Positions 1-6,343 of a DNA stretch of 6,607 nt are shown in pieces (the first letter of the stretch is position 1; each line of letters opens with the position of its first letter). The position numbers and the translations under genes are program-made. The notes beneath the pieces are model-generated. The model did no database searches. It was not told where the DNA came from and was given only the letters and a program-made list of their open reading frames with translations. Where the stretch lies: positions 1 through 6,607 of the forward strand of contig CAISGS010000374.1 in assembly GCA_903884915.1 (NCBI GenBank), given 5' to 3'. The DNA is from an uncultured Caulobacteraceae bacterium (GTDB lineage: Bacteria; Pseudomonadota; Alphaproteobacteria; Caulobacterales; Caulobacteraceae).

Positions 1-7
1 CAATAGG

Positions 8-2689
8 ATGACCTTCGATGAGTCGACCACGCGCCGGGTGGCGCAGAACGTCCGGCTTCTCGAGCGCCTGTTCAATGAGGCCCTCGCCTATCTGGACGGC
101 GACGCCCGTCAGCAGGGTGTCCAAAAGGCAAGGGATGCCGACAACCAGGCCGGTGACCTGTCGAGCCTTTCGGCAGATGAAGCCGTCTATCTTGTTCGGG
201 CGCTGGCCTGCCTATCGACCCTGACCAATATTGCCGAAGATGTGGCAGGGCGTCGCCAATTGGATGATGGGCAGTCGGGCGGCCTTCCTGCCACCTTAAC
301 CGGGGCTATCGCCCTCAAAGAGCGTGAAGGCGTATCGGAAGCCGACATCCAGTCGGTGTTGGACGAGATGCGCCTAACCCCCGTCCTGACCGCCCACCCC
401 ACAGAGATGCGCCGCGCTTCTGTGGTCGACCGCGAATTTGAAGTCGCCCGGATCTTGGCTCTGCGCCGCCATAGCTTGCCGCGAACGCTAGATCTGTGGA
501 CGCAGGATGAACTGTTCCGCGCTATCGCCCTTCTTTGGAAGACCAGGCTTCATCGCCCGGATCGCATTACGGTCAGTGATGAGATCGATAATACGTTGGG
601 CTTTGTTCGGCGGGCGATCCTGCCTGCACTGGTTCGGCTCTACAGCGATTGGGACCGCGATTTGCCGGAGCAGGCGCCCTTCCCTCTCGTGGTTGGGTTG
701 GGGTCCTGGATTGGCGGCGACCGCGATGGCCATCCCCATGTCGACGATGTGACCTTAAAGCTAGCTCTGGCCGAACAGGGTCAAGTCATCTTCGCCTGGT
801 ATCTTGAACAGTTAGACCAACTGGAATCAGAGCTGACCCTGTCGGTCACCTTGGCCCCAGTCTCGGACGAGGTGATGGAATTGGCTAGGCGCTCAGCCCA
901 GCATTCGGTGCACCGGGCCGACGAGCCCTATCGCCGGGCCCTGACCTATATTCACGACCGGGTTCTGGCCACGGCTGAGCGCCTAAAGGCCTCTCCTGTC
1001 GGTGCTCCCAAGGCTGCTGCCCAAGCCCAGCCCTACGGTGCCGTGTCCGAACTGGTGCACGATCTGTCGATTATCAGAGACAGTCTGATTTCCCATGGCG
1101 GTGAGCGCTTGGTGGGAACCACCCTGAAGGTGTTGCTGCAGATTGTGCGTTGCTGCGGCTTTCACCTCCTGTCGCTCGATCTTCGGCAAAATTCCGATGT
1201 CCATGAACGGGTGATGGCCGACCTCTTTGCCCAATCGCCAACACCAATCGACTATCTTGGGCTTTCAGAGGATCAAAGGATCGAGCTTCTGATTGAGCAA
1301 CTCTCTGATGATCGCGTCCTGCGCTGGCCCTTTGCGTCCTATTCAGCCGAAACCAAGCGTGAGCTTCGGATATTGGACGCTGCGGCCGAGACCGTGTCCG
1401 CCTATGGTCCAGAAGCCATCGGCGCCTATGTGGTGTCTAAAGCCGCATCCGTCTCCGACATTCTTGAACCCCTCGTCCTGCTCAAACAGGCGGGCCTTGT
1501 CTTTGGCGGTGCCGCGCCAAGGTCAATGCTGGGCGTCGCGCCCCTCTTTGAAACCATTGGCGACCTCGAAGCGGCCCCCGCCATTATTGATCGCTGGCTC
1601 AAACTGCCGATTGCGCGGTCCCTCCTTGGACCAAAGGCAACCCAAGAGGTGATGTTGGGCTATTCGGACAGCAATAAGGACGGGGGCTACACCGCCTCGC
1701 GTTGGTCACTGCACCGGTCGTCGTCCGACATTCTCAAGGTCTGCGACCAGCAGGGCGTGGGTCTGCAGCTGTTTCACGGCCGGGGCGGATCGGTCGGACG
1801 CGGCGGCGGCTCGAGCTTTTCCGCCATCCTCGCCCAGCCCGCCGGAACGGTGCGCGGGCGCATGCGTGTCACCGAACAGGGTGAGATGATCGCGCGCAAA
1901 TTTGGTGATGAGGTTTCGGCGCGCAAATCCCTAGACAGTGCCTGCGCCGCCGTCTTTCTTGCCACCTTGCGCCAAGAGGGCGACACGACCTCTACAGCAC
2001 TGGATGCAAGGTTTGGCCCGGCCATGAGCGCCATTACCGATGCCTCGTGCGAAGCCTATCAGGACCTAGTCTATCGCGATCCGGCCTTTGCGAGCTTTTT
2101 CCGTACCGCCACGCCGATTTCCGAAATCATTGACCTAAAGATCGGCAGTCGGCCCGCCTCACGCACCAAATCGGGCCGGATTGAAGACCTGCGCGCCATT
2201 CCCTGGGTCTTTAGCTGGTCCCAGTCGCGGTTTATGCTGCCAGGCTGGTACGGCTTTGCATCGGGCGTCAAGGCGGCGAACATCAGCATCAGCCAACTGA
2301 GCGAAATGGCTCAGGGCTGGGGGTTTTTGGACACTTTTCTGGCCAATATGGAAATCGCCTTAGCCCAAAGTGATATGGCCATGGCCAGCGCCTATGCCGG
2401 TCTTGCCCCAGATCGCGCCCATGCCGAACGGATCTATGAGACGATCCATAGGGAATGGAAGGCGACAGAGGATCTAATCCTCAAGGTTCGAGGCACGACA
2501 AGCCTGTTGCAAAGCCAGCCGGACCTTGCGGCCTCTATTGCCCTGTCAAAGCCCTGCCTTGATCCGCTTAACCGATTGCAGATCGAGCTCTTGTCTCGGC
2601 GTCGGCGAGGCGAAAACAGCGAGGCCGTTCAGCTTGGCATTCAATTAACTCTCAATGGCATTGCGGCGGCCTTACGCAACACAGGTTAA
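8..2689 (+). CDS. ppc: Phosphoenolpyruvate carboxylase, full length
   Basis: Cytosolic anaplerotic enzyme that carboxylates phosphoenolpyruvate with bicarbonate to oxaloacetate and phosphate, refilling the TCA cycle. The 893 residues compare with 883 in E. coli. Family landmarks appear in order: TAHPTE at 128-133 (catalytic His130), GSWIGGDRDGHP at 232-243, LDLRQNSDVHE at 390-400, APLFET at 511-516, GYSDSNKDGG at 551-560 (metal-ligand Asp554), the catalytic loop FHGRGGSVGRGG at 589-600, RVTEQGEM at 620-627, the GSRPAS region at 713-718, and the classic C-terminal RNTG. The ATG at 8 matches the usual N-terminus, but the frame stays open to the left edge, so a longer start cannot be excluded; AGG lies immediately before the ATG, too close for a good ribosome site. 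Oddities: His242 replaces the Asn normal in GDRDGNP, and two residues matching E. coli aspartate ligands Lys773 and Arg832 read Gln787 and Ser847. Identity is certain; regulation is inferred. Confidence 0.97.
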   Translation: MTFDESTTRRVAQNVRLLERLFNEALAYLDGDARQQGVQKARDADNQAGDLSSLSADEAVYLVRALACLSTLTNIAEDVAGRRQLDDGQSGGLPATLTGAIALKEREGVSEADIQSVLDEMRLTPVLTAHPTEMRRASVVDREFEVARILALRRHSLPRTLDLWTQDELFRAIALLWKTRLHRPDRITVSDEIDNTLGFVRRAILPALVRLYSDWDRDLPEQAPFPLVVGLGSWIGGDRDGHPHVDDVTLKLALAEQGQVIFAWYLEQLDQLESELTLSVTLAPVSDEVMELARRSAQHSVHRADEPYRRALTYIHDRVLATAERLKASPVGAPKAAAQAQPYGAVSELVHDLSIIRDSLISHGGERLVGTTLKVLLQIVRCCGFHLLSLDLRQNSDVHERVMADLFAQSPTPIDYLGLSEDQRIELLIEQLSDDRVLRWPFASYSAETKRELRILDAAAETVSAYGPEAIGAYVVSKAASVSDILEPLVLLKQAGLVFGGAAPRSMLGVAPLFETIGDLEAAPAIIDRWLKLPIARSLLGPKATQEVMLGYSDSNKDGGYTASRWSLHRSSSDILKVCDQQGVGLQLFHGRGGSVGRGGGSSFSAILAQPAGTVRGRMRVTEQGEMIARKFGDEVSARKSLDSACAAVFLATLRQEGDTTSTALDARFGPAMSAITDASCEAYQDLVYRDPAFASFFRTATPISEIIDLKIGSRPASRTKSGRIEDLRAIPWVFSWSQSRFMLPGWYGFASGVKAANISISQLSEMAQGWGFLDTFLANMEIALAQSDMAMASAYAGLAPDRAHAERIYETIHREWKATEDLILKVRGTTSLLQSQPDLAASIALSKPCLDPLNRLQIELLSRRRRGENSEAVQLGIQLTLNGIAAALRNTG

Positions 2690-2711
2690 GGTGACGCAGT
2701 TCAACAGGGGC

Positions 2712-2733
2712 TCGCGGTTTGCGAAAGCCGCGA
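2712..2733 (+). terminator. GC-rich hairpin after ppc, possible weak terminator
   Basis: In the 82-base gap between ppc and the puuA-like gene, TCGCGG (2712-2717) pairs perfectly with CCGCGA (2728-2733). The stem can extend through TTT/AAA with one bulged G, leaving a GCG loop. It lies 22 bases after the ppc stop codon. No T-run follows, so it lacks the hallmark of an intrinsic terminator. It may act as an mRNA 3'-end stabiliser or attenuator, or be chance in GC-rich DNA. No convincing promoter was found in the same gap. Confidence 0.3.
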
Positions 2734-2771
2734 CCTTGGGTTAGGCTGACGGTTGAAACCCATAAAGTGTC

Positions 2772-4175
2772 ATGAAACCCAAATCAAAACAGCGAAAGTC
2801 TGCCCCCGCGACCGCGCGCGGAGTCGCGTCTATTGAAGAGGCAACCCAATGGTTTGCCCGTCAAAATATCGAAGAGATCGAATGTTTCGTGCCTGACCTA
2901 GCCGGTGTGGCGCGCGGCAAGATCATGCCGGTGCGTAAGTTCCTCAATGGCGGCACCATGAACCTGCCGATGTCGGTCTTCTATCAGACCATCACCGGCG
3001 ATTTTCCAGACCTTGAAGGTCTGATTGGCGCGGTTCAGGCCGATACGGATATTTTCCTTGTCCCCGATTTTGCGACCCTGGCCAGCGTACCTTGGGCGCA
3101 GGACCCAACCGCGCAGGTCATTCATGACGCCTTCCACCCCGATGGTCGTCCCGTCGATGAGAGCCCGCGCCAAGTCTTGCGCCGGGTGCTGTCGCTCTAC
3201 CGCGCCAAGGGCTGGGAGCCGGTTGTCGCGCCAGAGCTTGAATTTTACCTGGTCGAGAAGAATGTCGACCCCGACTATCCCCTCAAACCGCCAACGGGCC
3301 GGTCGGGACGTCCAGAGACCGGCCGTCAGGGCTATTCGATCTCTGCGGTCAATGAGTTCGATGCCCTATTCGAGGACATGTACGAATATTCCGAACGCCA
3401 AGGCCTAGAGATCGACACCCTGATCCACGAGAGCGGTGTTGCCCAGATGGAGATCAATCTGCGGCACGGCAATGCCTTGGAATTGGCCGATCAGGTTTTC
3501 ATGTTCAAACGCACCATCCGTGAAGCGGCGATGGAGCACGAGATCTATGCCACCTTCATGGCCAAACCGATGGCCTCTGAGCCCGGCTCAGCCATGCATA
3601 TTCACCAATCCATCATTGATCCCATCACGGGCCAGAACCTCTTTTCTGACCCCGGCACCGATGGACCAACGGAGCTGTTCTACAGCTTCATTGCCGGTCA
3701 ACAGCGCTATATGCCCGCGATCATGGCCATCTTGGCACCCTATGTGAATTCCTACCGCCGGATCAGCAAAGAATCCGGCGCGCCGGTCAATACCCAATGG
3801 GGCTATGATAACCGCACGGCGGGTCTTCGCATTCCGCCATCGGACGCGGCCAATCGCCGGGTCGAGAACCGGGTCCCCTCCTCCGATGCCAATCCCTATC
3901 TGGCCATAGCGGCCGTTCTGGGCGCGGGCTATTTAGGCATGATCTCAGCCCTCAAGCCTGAGCCGCCGGTCGATACGGACGCCAATCTTCGCGGCGTTGA
4001 ACTGCCGCGCAGCCTGATTGAGTCGGTGGAATTGCTAAGTTCCTGCGTTCCCCTGCGAGAAATACTGGGCGGCAGCTTCATTGACGCCTATTCGCGAGTG
4101 AAGCTCGCCGAATATGACGCCTTCATGCGCACCGTTAGCCCCTGGGAGCGGGAATTCCTGCTGCTCAACGTCTAA
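2772..4175 (+). CDS. puuA: Gamma-glutamylpolyamine (putrescine) synthetase, glutamine synthetase family
   Basis: Predicted cytosolic ATP-dependent ligase joining glutamate to an amine, probably putrescine, as the first step of the glutamylated polyamine route. The 467 residues compare with 472 in E. coli PuuA. Glutamine-synthetase fold motifs are complete: a beta-grasp-like N-terminal part including GVARGKIMP (45-53), the metal-site PELEFYL (154-160), MEINL (226-230), HIHQS (276-280), NSYRR (326-330), GYDNRT (344-349), LRIP (352-355) and RRVENR..SSDANPYLA (362-378). The position of the glutamine-synthetase ammonium flap Glu327 reads Gly336, and Val409 replaces the adenylylation Tyr, so ordinary GlnA is unlikely. 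In-frame TAA at 2763-2765 makes the ATG at 2772 the first possible start; it has no clear Shine-Dalgarno. The first 17 residues are basic and poorly conserved. The adjacent puuB-like oxidase supports the assignment. Exact amine substrate is not readable from sequence; other amines remain possible. Confidence 0.85.
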   Translation: MKPKSKQRKSAPATARGVASIEEATQWFARQNIEEIECFVPDLAGVARGKIMPVRKFLNGGTMNLPMSVFYQTITGDFPDLEGLIGAVQADTDIFLVPDFATLASVPWAQDPTAQVIHDAFHPDGRPVDESPRQVLRRVLSLYRAKGWEPVVAPELEFYLVEKNVDPDYPLKPPTGRSGRPETGRQGYSISAVNEFDALFEDMYEYSERQGLEIDTLIHESGVAQMEINLRHGNALELADQVFMFKRTIREAAMEHEIYATFMAKPMASEPGSAMHIHQSIIDPITGQNLFSDPGTDGPTELFYSFIAGQQRYMPAIMAILAPYVNSYRRISKESGAPVNTQWGYDNRTAGLRIPPSDAANRRVENRVPSSDANPYLAIAAVLGAGYLGMISALKPEPPVDTDANLRGVELPRSLIESVELLSSCVPLREILGGSFIDAYSRVKLAEYDAFMRTVSPWEREFLLLNV

Positions 4176-4180
4176 TCCCT

Positions 4181-5470
4181 ATGGCAGCGCGCAACCAAGG
4201 CCATCCGACGACCTCTTGGTACGCGCAAACGGCAAACCCCTTCCCGGACCTTGCGGCCTTGAAGGGCGAACACCATACTGAGGTCTGCATCATCGGTGCG
4301 GGCTATACCGGACTGGGCGCAGCCCTTCGCCTAGCCGAACAAGGTGTTTCCACCATCGTCTTGGAGGAGGCGCAGGTCGGTTCCGGCGCATCGGGCCGCA
4401 ATGGTGGCCAGATCCATACGGGTCAAAGGCGTGATCAATATTGGCTTGAAAAGACGGTCGGGCCAGATGATGCGATGGCCCTTTGGACCCTCGCGCAGGA
4501 CGCCAAGGCCCATCTGCATGGGCTAATTGCGCAATATGCCATCGCCTGTGATCTCCAGCCCGGACTGATCGAAGCGCGTCATAGACCGATCGGCGAGGAC
4601 CACGACCGCGCTTGGCGTGACCATATGGCGAGCCGCTACGGCTACGACCAGATCCGCCTGATCAATAGGGACGCGCTGGCCCACGAGCTGGGTTGCGAGA
4701 CCTATTTTGGGGGAACAGTCGATGAAGGCGGCGGACATCTTCATCCGCTCAACTTCGCCCTTGGACTAGGGCGTGCCGCTTTAATCAGCGGTGCGCAGAT
4801 TTTCGAACGCTCGCGCGCCCTGTCTTGGCGCAAGACCGCTCGAGGTATGGAGGTCAGCACCCAGCAAGGCACGGTGATTTGCCAAAGGCTGATCTTGACC
4901 GGTGACGGCTATATTGATGGGCTATCCCCCTCCATCGATGCCCGGGTCATGCCAATCAACAACTTCATCTTGGCAACCGCGCCCTTGGGCGAGCTTGCCG
5001 ACGAGATCATTCGTAGCGACGGGGCCGTCGCCGATAGCCGCTTTGTCGTAAACTATTTTCGCAAATCCTCGGATGGGCGGTTGCTGTTCGGTGGCGGCGA
5101 GAACTATTTGCCCGGATTTCCCTCAGACCTTGCGCGATTTGTGCGCCGTCACATGCTGAAGGTCTATCCAAGGCTCGCCGACGTGCCGATCACCCATGCT
5201 TGGGGCGGCACACTTGGAATCACCCTGAACCGCACGCCCTATGTCCGAGCCCTCGCGCCCGGTGTGGTCACCGCTGCGGGCTACAGTGGCCAAGGGGTGA
5301 TGCTCGCGCCCTATTTTGGCAAGCTGTTAGCCGAAGCGAGCCTAGGCGAGATGTCCGGTCTTGATCTGCTATCGCGCCTGCCCGCCCCAGCCTTTCCAGG
5401 AGGGAAATTCTTGCGTTGGCCCGCACTGGTCGCTGGCCTGAGCTGGTATGCCCTTCGCGACCGGCTCTAG
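4181..5470 (+). CDS. puuB: Gamma-glutamylputrescine oxidase-type FAD-dependent oxidoreductase
   Basis: Predicted FAD-dependent amine oxidase of the DAO/GlcD-like family that oxidises the gamma-glutamylated amine to the aldehyde, releasing ammonia and hydrogen peroxide. It is 429 residues, against 426 in E. coli PuuB. Visible features: the N-terminal SWYAQTAN segment typical of this subfamily (12-19), the Rossmann dinucleotide loop GAGYTG (39-44) with acidic Glu62 ending the second strand, the GASGRNGGQ flavin motif (69-77), GGGHLHPLN (183-191), WGGTLGITLNRTPYV (341-355), GYSGQGV (367-373), FPGGKFLRWP (405-414) and a C-terminal SWYALRDRL. No signal peptide is seen. It starts five bases after the puuA-like stop, without a Shine-Dalgarno, suggesting reinitiation in one operon. 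Its TAG stop lies inside a CTAG shared with the stop of the opposing gene. Substrate could be another glutamylated amine; the PuuB family assignment itself is firm. Confidence 0.88.
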   Translation: MAARNQGHPTTSWYAQTANPFPDLAALKGEHHTEVCIIGAGYTGLGAALRLAEQGVSTIVLEEAQVGSGASGRNGGQIHTGQRRDQYWLEKTVGPDDAMALWTLAQDAKAHLHGLIAQYAIACDLQPGLIEARHRPIGEDHDRAWRDHMASRYGYDQIRLINRDALAHELGCETYFGGTVDEGGGHLHPLNFALGLGRAALISGAQIFERSRALSWRKTARGMEVSTQQGTVICQRLILTGDGYIDGLSPSIDARVMPINNFILATAPLGELADEIIRSDGAVADSRFVVNYFRKSSDGRLLFGGGENYLPGFPSDLARFVRRHMLKVYPRLADVPITHAWGGTLGITLNRTPYVRALAPGVVTAAGYSGQGVMLAPYFGKLLAEASLGEMSGLDLLSRLPAPAFPGGKFLRWPALVAGLSWYALRDRL

Positions 5471-5862
5471 TCCTTAGACTCAGCGTCCTGAAGAAAGGCC
5501 GCGACCAAGCTAGAGATCATCTGTGGATTACGAACTGCGATGATGCCAGCTGCCGCCGCGACGGCGGCGCTGACCAAGGGCTTATCGCGCACAACAGCCA
5601 TGAGGGTTGCCAAGATGGGCGAAGTCTCTGGCGGGGCCTGAACCGGGCGTTTCTCGGCCGGGGCAGGTCGGCTGGCCACAAATGCGACGACAAGCGCCAC
5701 CAAGGCAAAGAGACCCGCGACGATCGCGCAGGCTATGGCCTCACCCCAAAGGCTGCGTAACAGCACAAAGAGGCCGAAAGCGGCCGCCACAAGGCTGACG
5801 CCCACGCTGACGGCGACGATTATGGCCGTCGTTAGCGTCTGAATGACCGTCTTGCCGATCAT
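5467..5862 (-). CDS. Small holin-superfamily-III / YqjE-like membrane protein
   Basis: Predicted inner-membrane protein of 131 residues. Two long hydrophobic helices are evident at about 11-35 and 42-63. A Pro/Ala-rich charged linker follows (64-82), then a third, Ala-rich hydrophobic stretch (95-110) and an acidic tail. Two N-terminal helices next to a DUF883 gene match the E. coli yqjD-yqjE arrangement, whose YqjE belongs to the so-called phage holin (superfamily III) family. Despite that name, nothing around it suggests a prophage. The start overlaps the stop of the upstream DUF883 gene as ATGA (5859-5862), so translation is probably coupled; only a weak GGA precedes it. The segment RDKPL..AA (92-100) resembles the neighbouring protein's RNRPLTATA. 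Biological role is unknown; a membrane or envelope-stress function is a guess from context. Confidence 0.75.
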   Translation of the reverse strand: MIGKTVIQTLTTAIIVAVSVGVSLVAAAFGLFVLLRSLWGEAIACAIVAGLFALVALVVAFVASRPAPAEKRPVQAPPETSPILATLMAVVRDKPLVSAAVAAAAGIIAVRNPQMISSLVAAFLQDAESKD

Positions 5863-6176
5863 CTGCGTCGTCCACTGCTGATGAGAAGCCCGATGACGAC
5901 ACCGACACCCAAAGCCATTGCTGTCGCCGTCAGGGGGCGATTGCGAACCTGATCTGAAACGGCCTTCTGAGCCGCTTCGAGTTGATCCTCGGCATTGTCG
6001 ATCAGGGGCTTGGACTGCGCCCCAAGCGCCTTCACCCCCTCACGAAACATCGCTTCGACCCGATTGATCAGGTCTGCGACAGCCGCCTCAGTGACCGGGT
6101 CCGTTGAAGCATCAGCCTTGTGCGCACCCTTTGGCGCGCTGGATGGCGGTATTGTGGCATCTGGCTCAGCAGACAT
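5859..6176 (-). CDS. DUF883 (ElaB/YqjD-like) C-tail-anchored membrane protein
   Basis: Predicted 105-residue protein anchored in the inner membrane by its C-terminus. The layout is that of the ElaB/YqjD/DUF883 family: a disordered Ala/Pro/Ser-rich N-terminus (1-28), an amphipathic charged helical region (29-78, with VADLINRVEAMF and DNAEDQLEAAQKAV), then the family-typical VRNRPLTATA leading into one transmembrane helix (about 82-100) and a basic SGRRR tail. E. coli YqjD is known to bind ribosomes and the inner membrane in stationary phase; the same role here is only inference. The ATG at 6176 is chosen because GAGGG sits five bases upstream; an in-frame TTG at 6188 overlaps that site and would add four residues. 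The gene is followed with ATGA overlap by the holin-like gene, forming a two-gene operon. Confidence 0.85.
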   Translation of the reverse strand: MSAEPDATIPPSSAPKGAHKADASTDPVTEAAVADLINRVEAMFREGVKALGAQSKPLIDNAEDQLEAAQKAVSDQVRNRPLTATAMALGVGVVIGLLISSGRRR

Positions 6177-6181
6177 GTCGA

Positions 6182-6186
6182 CCCTC
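6182..6186 (-). promoter_or_regulatory. Shine-Dalgarno site deciding the DUF883 start
   Basis: On the minus strand GAGGG lies five bases before the ATG at 6176. It is the clearest ribosome-binding site in the window and argues for that ATG over the upstream in-frame TTG, which directly abuts and partly overlaps it. Confidence 0.7.
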
Positions 6187-6251
6187 AATTAAAATGCCAA
6201 GCCCCAAGGCGTGGCGCGCAATGCCAATATCGAGGGCATCACTTCTCTTCA

Positions 6252-6280
6252 AATATAGGAACACCCTATTACCCGTTCTA
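6252..6280 (-). promoter_or_regulatory. Candidate promoter for the DUF883/holin-like pair
   Basis: Reading the minus strand, TAGAAC (6280-6275) and TATATT (6257-6252) are separated by exactly 17 bases. The -10-like box matches the housekeeping consensus at five of six positions, the -35-like box only at three. A start near 6245 would give a leader of roughly 70 bases before the DUF883 ATG. An imperfect operator-like repeat sits between the boxes and overlaps the -10. No general-stress (EcfG-type) promoter with correct spacing was seen. Confidence 0.33.
6255..6269. repeat. Small inverted repeat overlapping the candidate -10 box
   Basis: ATAGG and CCTAT form perfect five-base arms around a five-base spacer (AACAC on the plus strand). 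It lies in the spacer and edge of the -10 box of the proposed promoter, where an operator would be expected. Arms this short can arise by chance, and no regulator gene is in the window. Confidence 0.25.
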
Positions 6281-6311
6281 GGGCGGTGCCAAGCGATCAC
6301 CGCCATCTAGA
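6277..6311 (-). terminator. Strong hairpin in the intergenic region, possible terminator of the M1 aminopeptidase gene
   Basis: GGCGGTG (6282-6288) and CACCGCC (6298-6304) form a perfect seven-base GC-rich stem with a nine-base loop. The outer TCTAG/CTAGA arms (6277-6281 and 6307-6311) extend it to twelve pairs across a two-base bulge at 6305-6306. It lies about 33 bases past the stop of the minus-strand partial gene, a reasonable place for transcription end. No T-run follows on either strand, so a Rho-assisted end, an mRNA-protecting structure or an unrelated role is equally possible. Confidence 0.4.
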
Positions 6312-6343
6312 CTTGCGGCAAATAGCGCATGGCACCCGCCAGA

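Noticed and set aside
991..1044. Ala/Pro-rich stretch in PEP carboxylase (about residues 329-345) as a possible insertion
   Set aside because: It is a short linker at a variable place in the family and does not break the fold motifs.
1293..1652. Out-of-frame open stretch inside ppc (also 3025-3408 inside puuA and 5416-5760 opposite the membrane-protein gene)
   Set aside because: They lie wholly or almost wholly within strongly supported genes on another frame or strand, and their translations are low-complexity Arg/Pro/Ser-rich without recognisable motifs.
2751..2760. GGTTGAAACC palindrome just before the puuA-like start
   Set aside because: Four-base arms around two bases are expected by chance, and no promoter elements surround it.
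5467..5862. Prophage or lysis module suggested by the holin-like protein
   Set aside because: The family name is historical; there is no endolysin, spanin, integrase or phage structural gene, and the DUF883 partner fits a housekeeping yqjD-yqjE-like pair.
6176..6188. TTG at 6188 as the start of the DUF883 gene (109 residues)
   Set aside because: The TTG abuts and overlaps the GAGGG ribosome site, which is ideally placed for the ATG at 6176; the four extra residues are not family-like.
6258..6277. EcfG-type stress promoter from GGAAC (6258-6262) and CGTT (6274-6277)
   Set aside because: The spacing is 11 bases rather than 16-17, and it points to the plus strand, away from the DUF883 gene.
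6193..6292. TGCCAA repeated three times (6195, 6222 and 6287), twice as AATGCCAA 27 bases apart
   Set aside because: Short and irregularly spaced; not enough to claim operator or iteron function.
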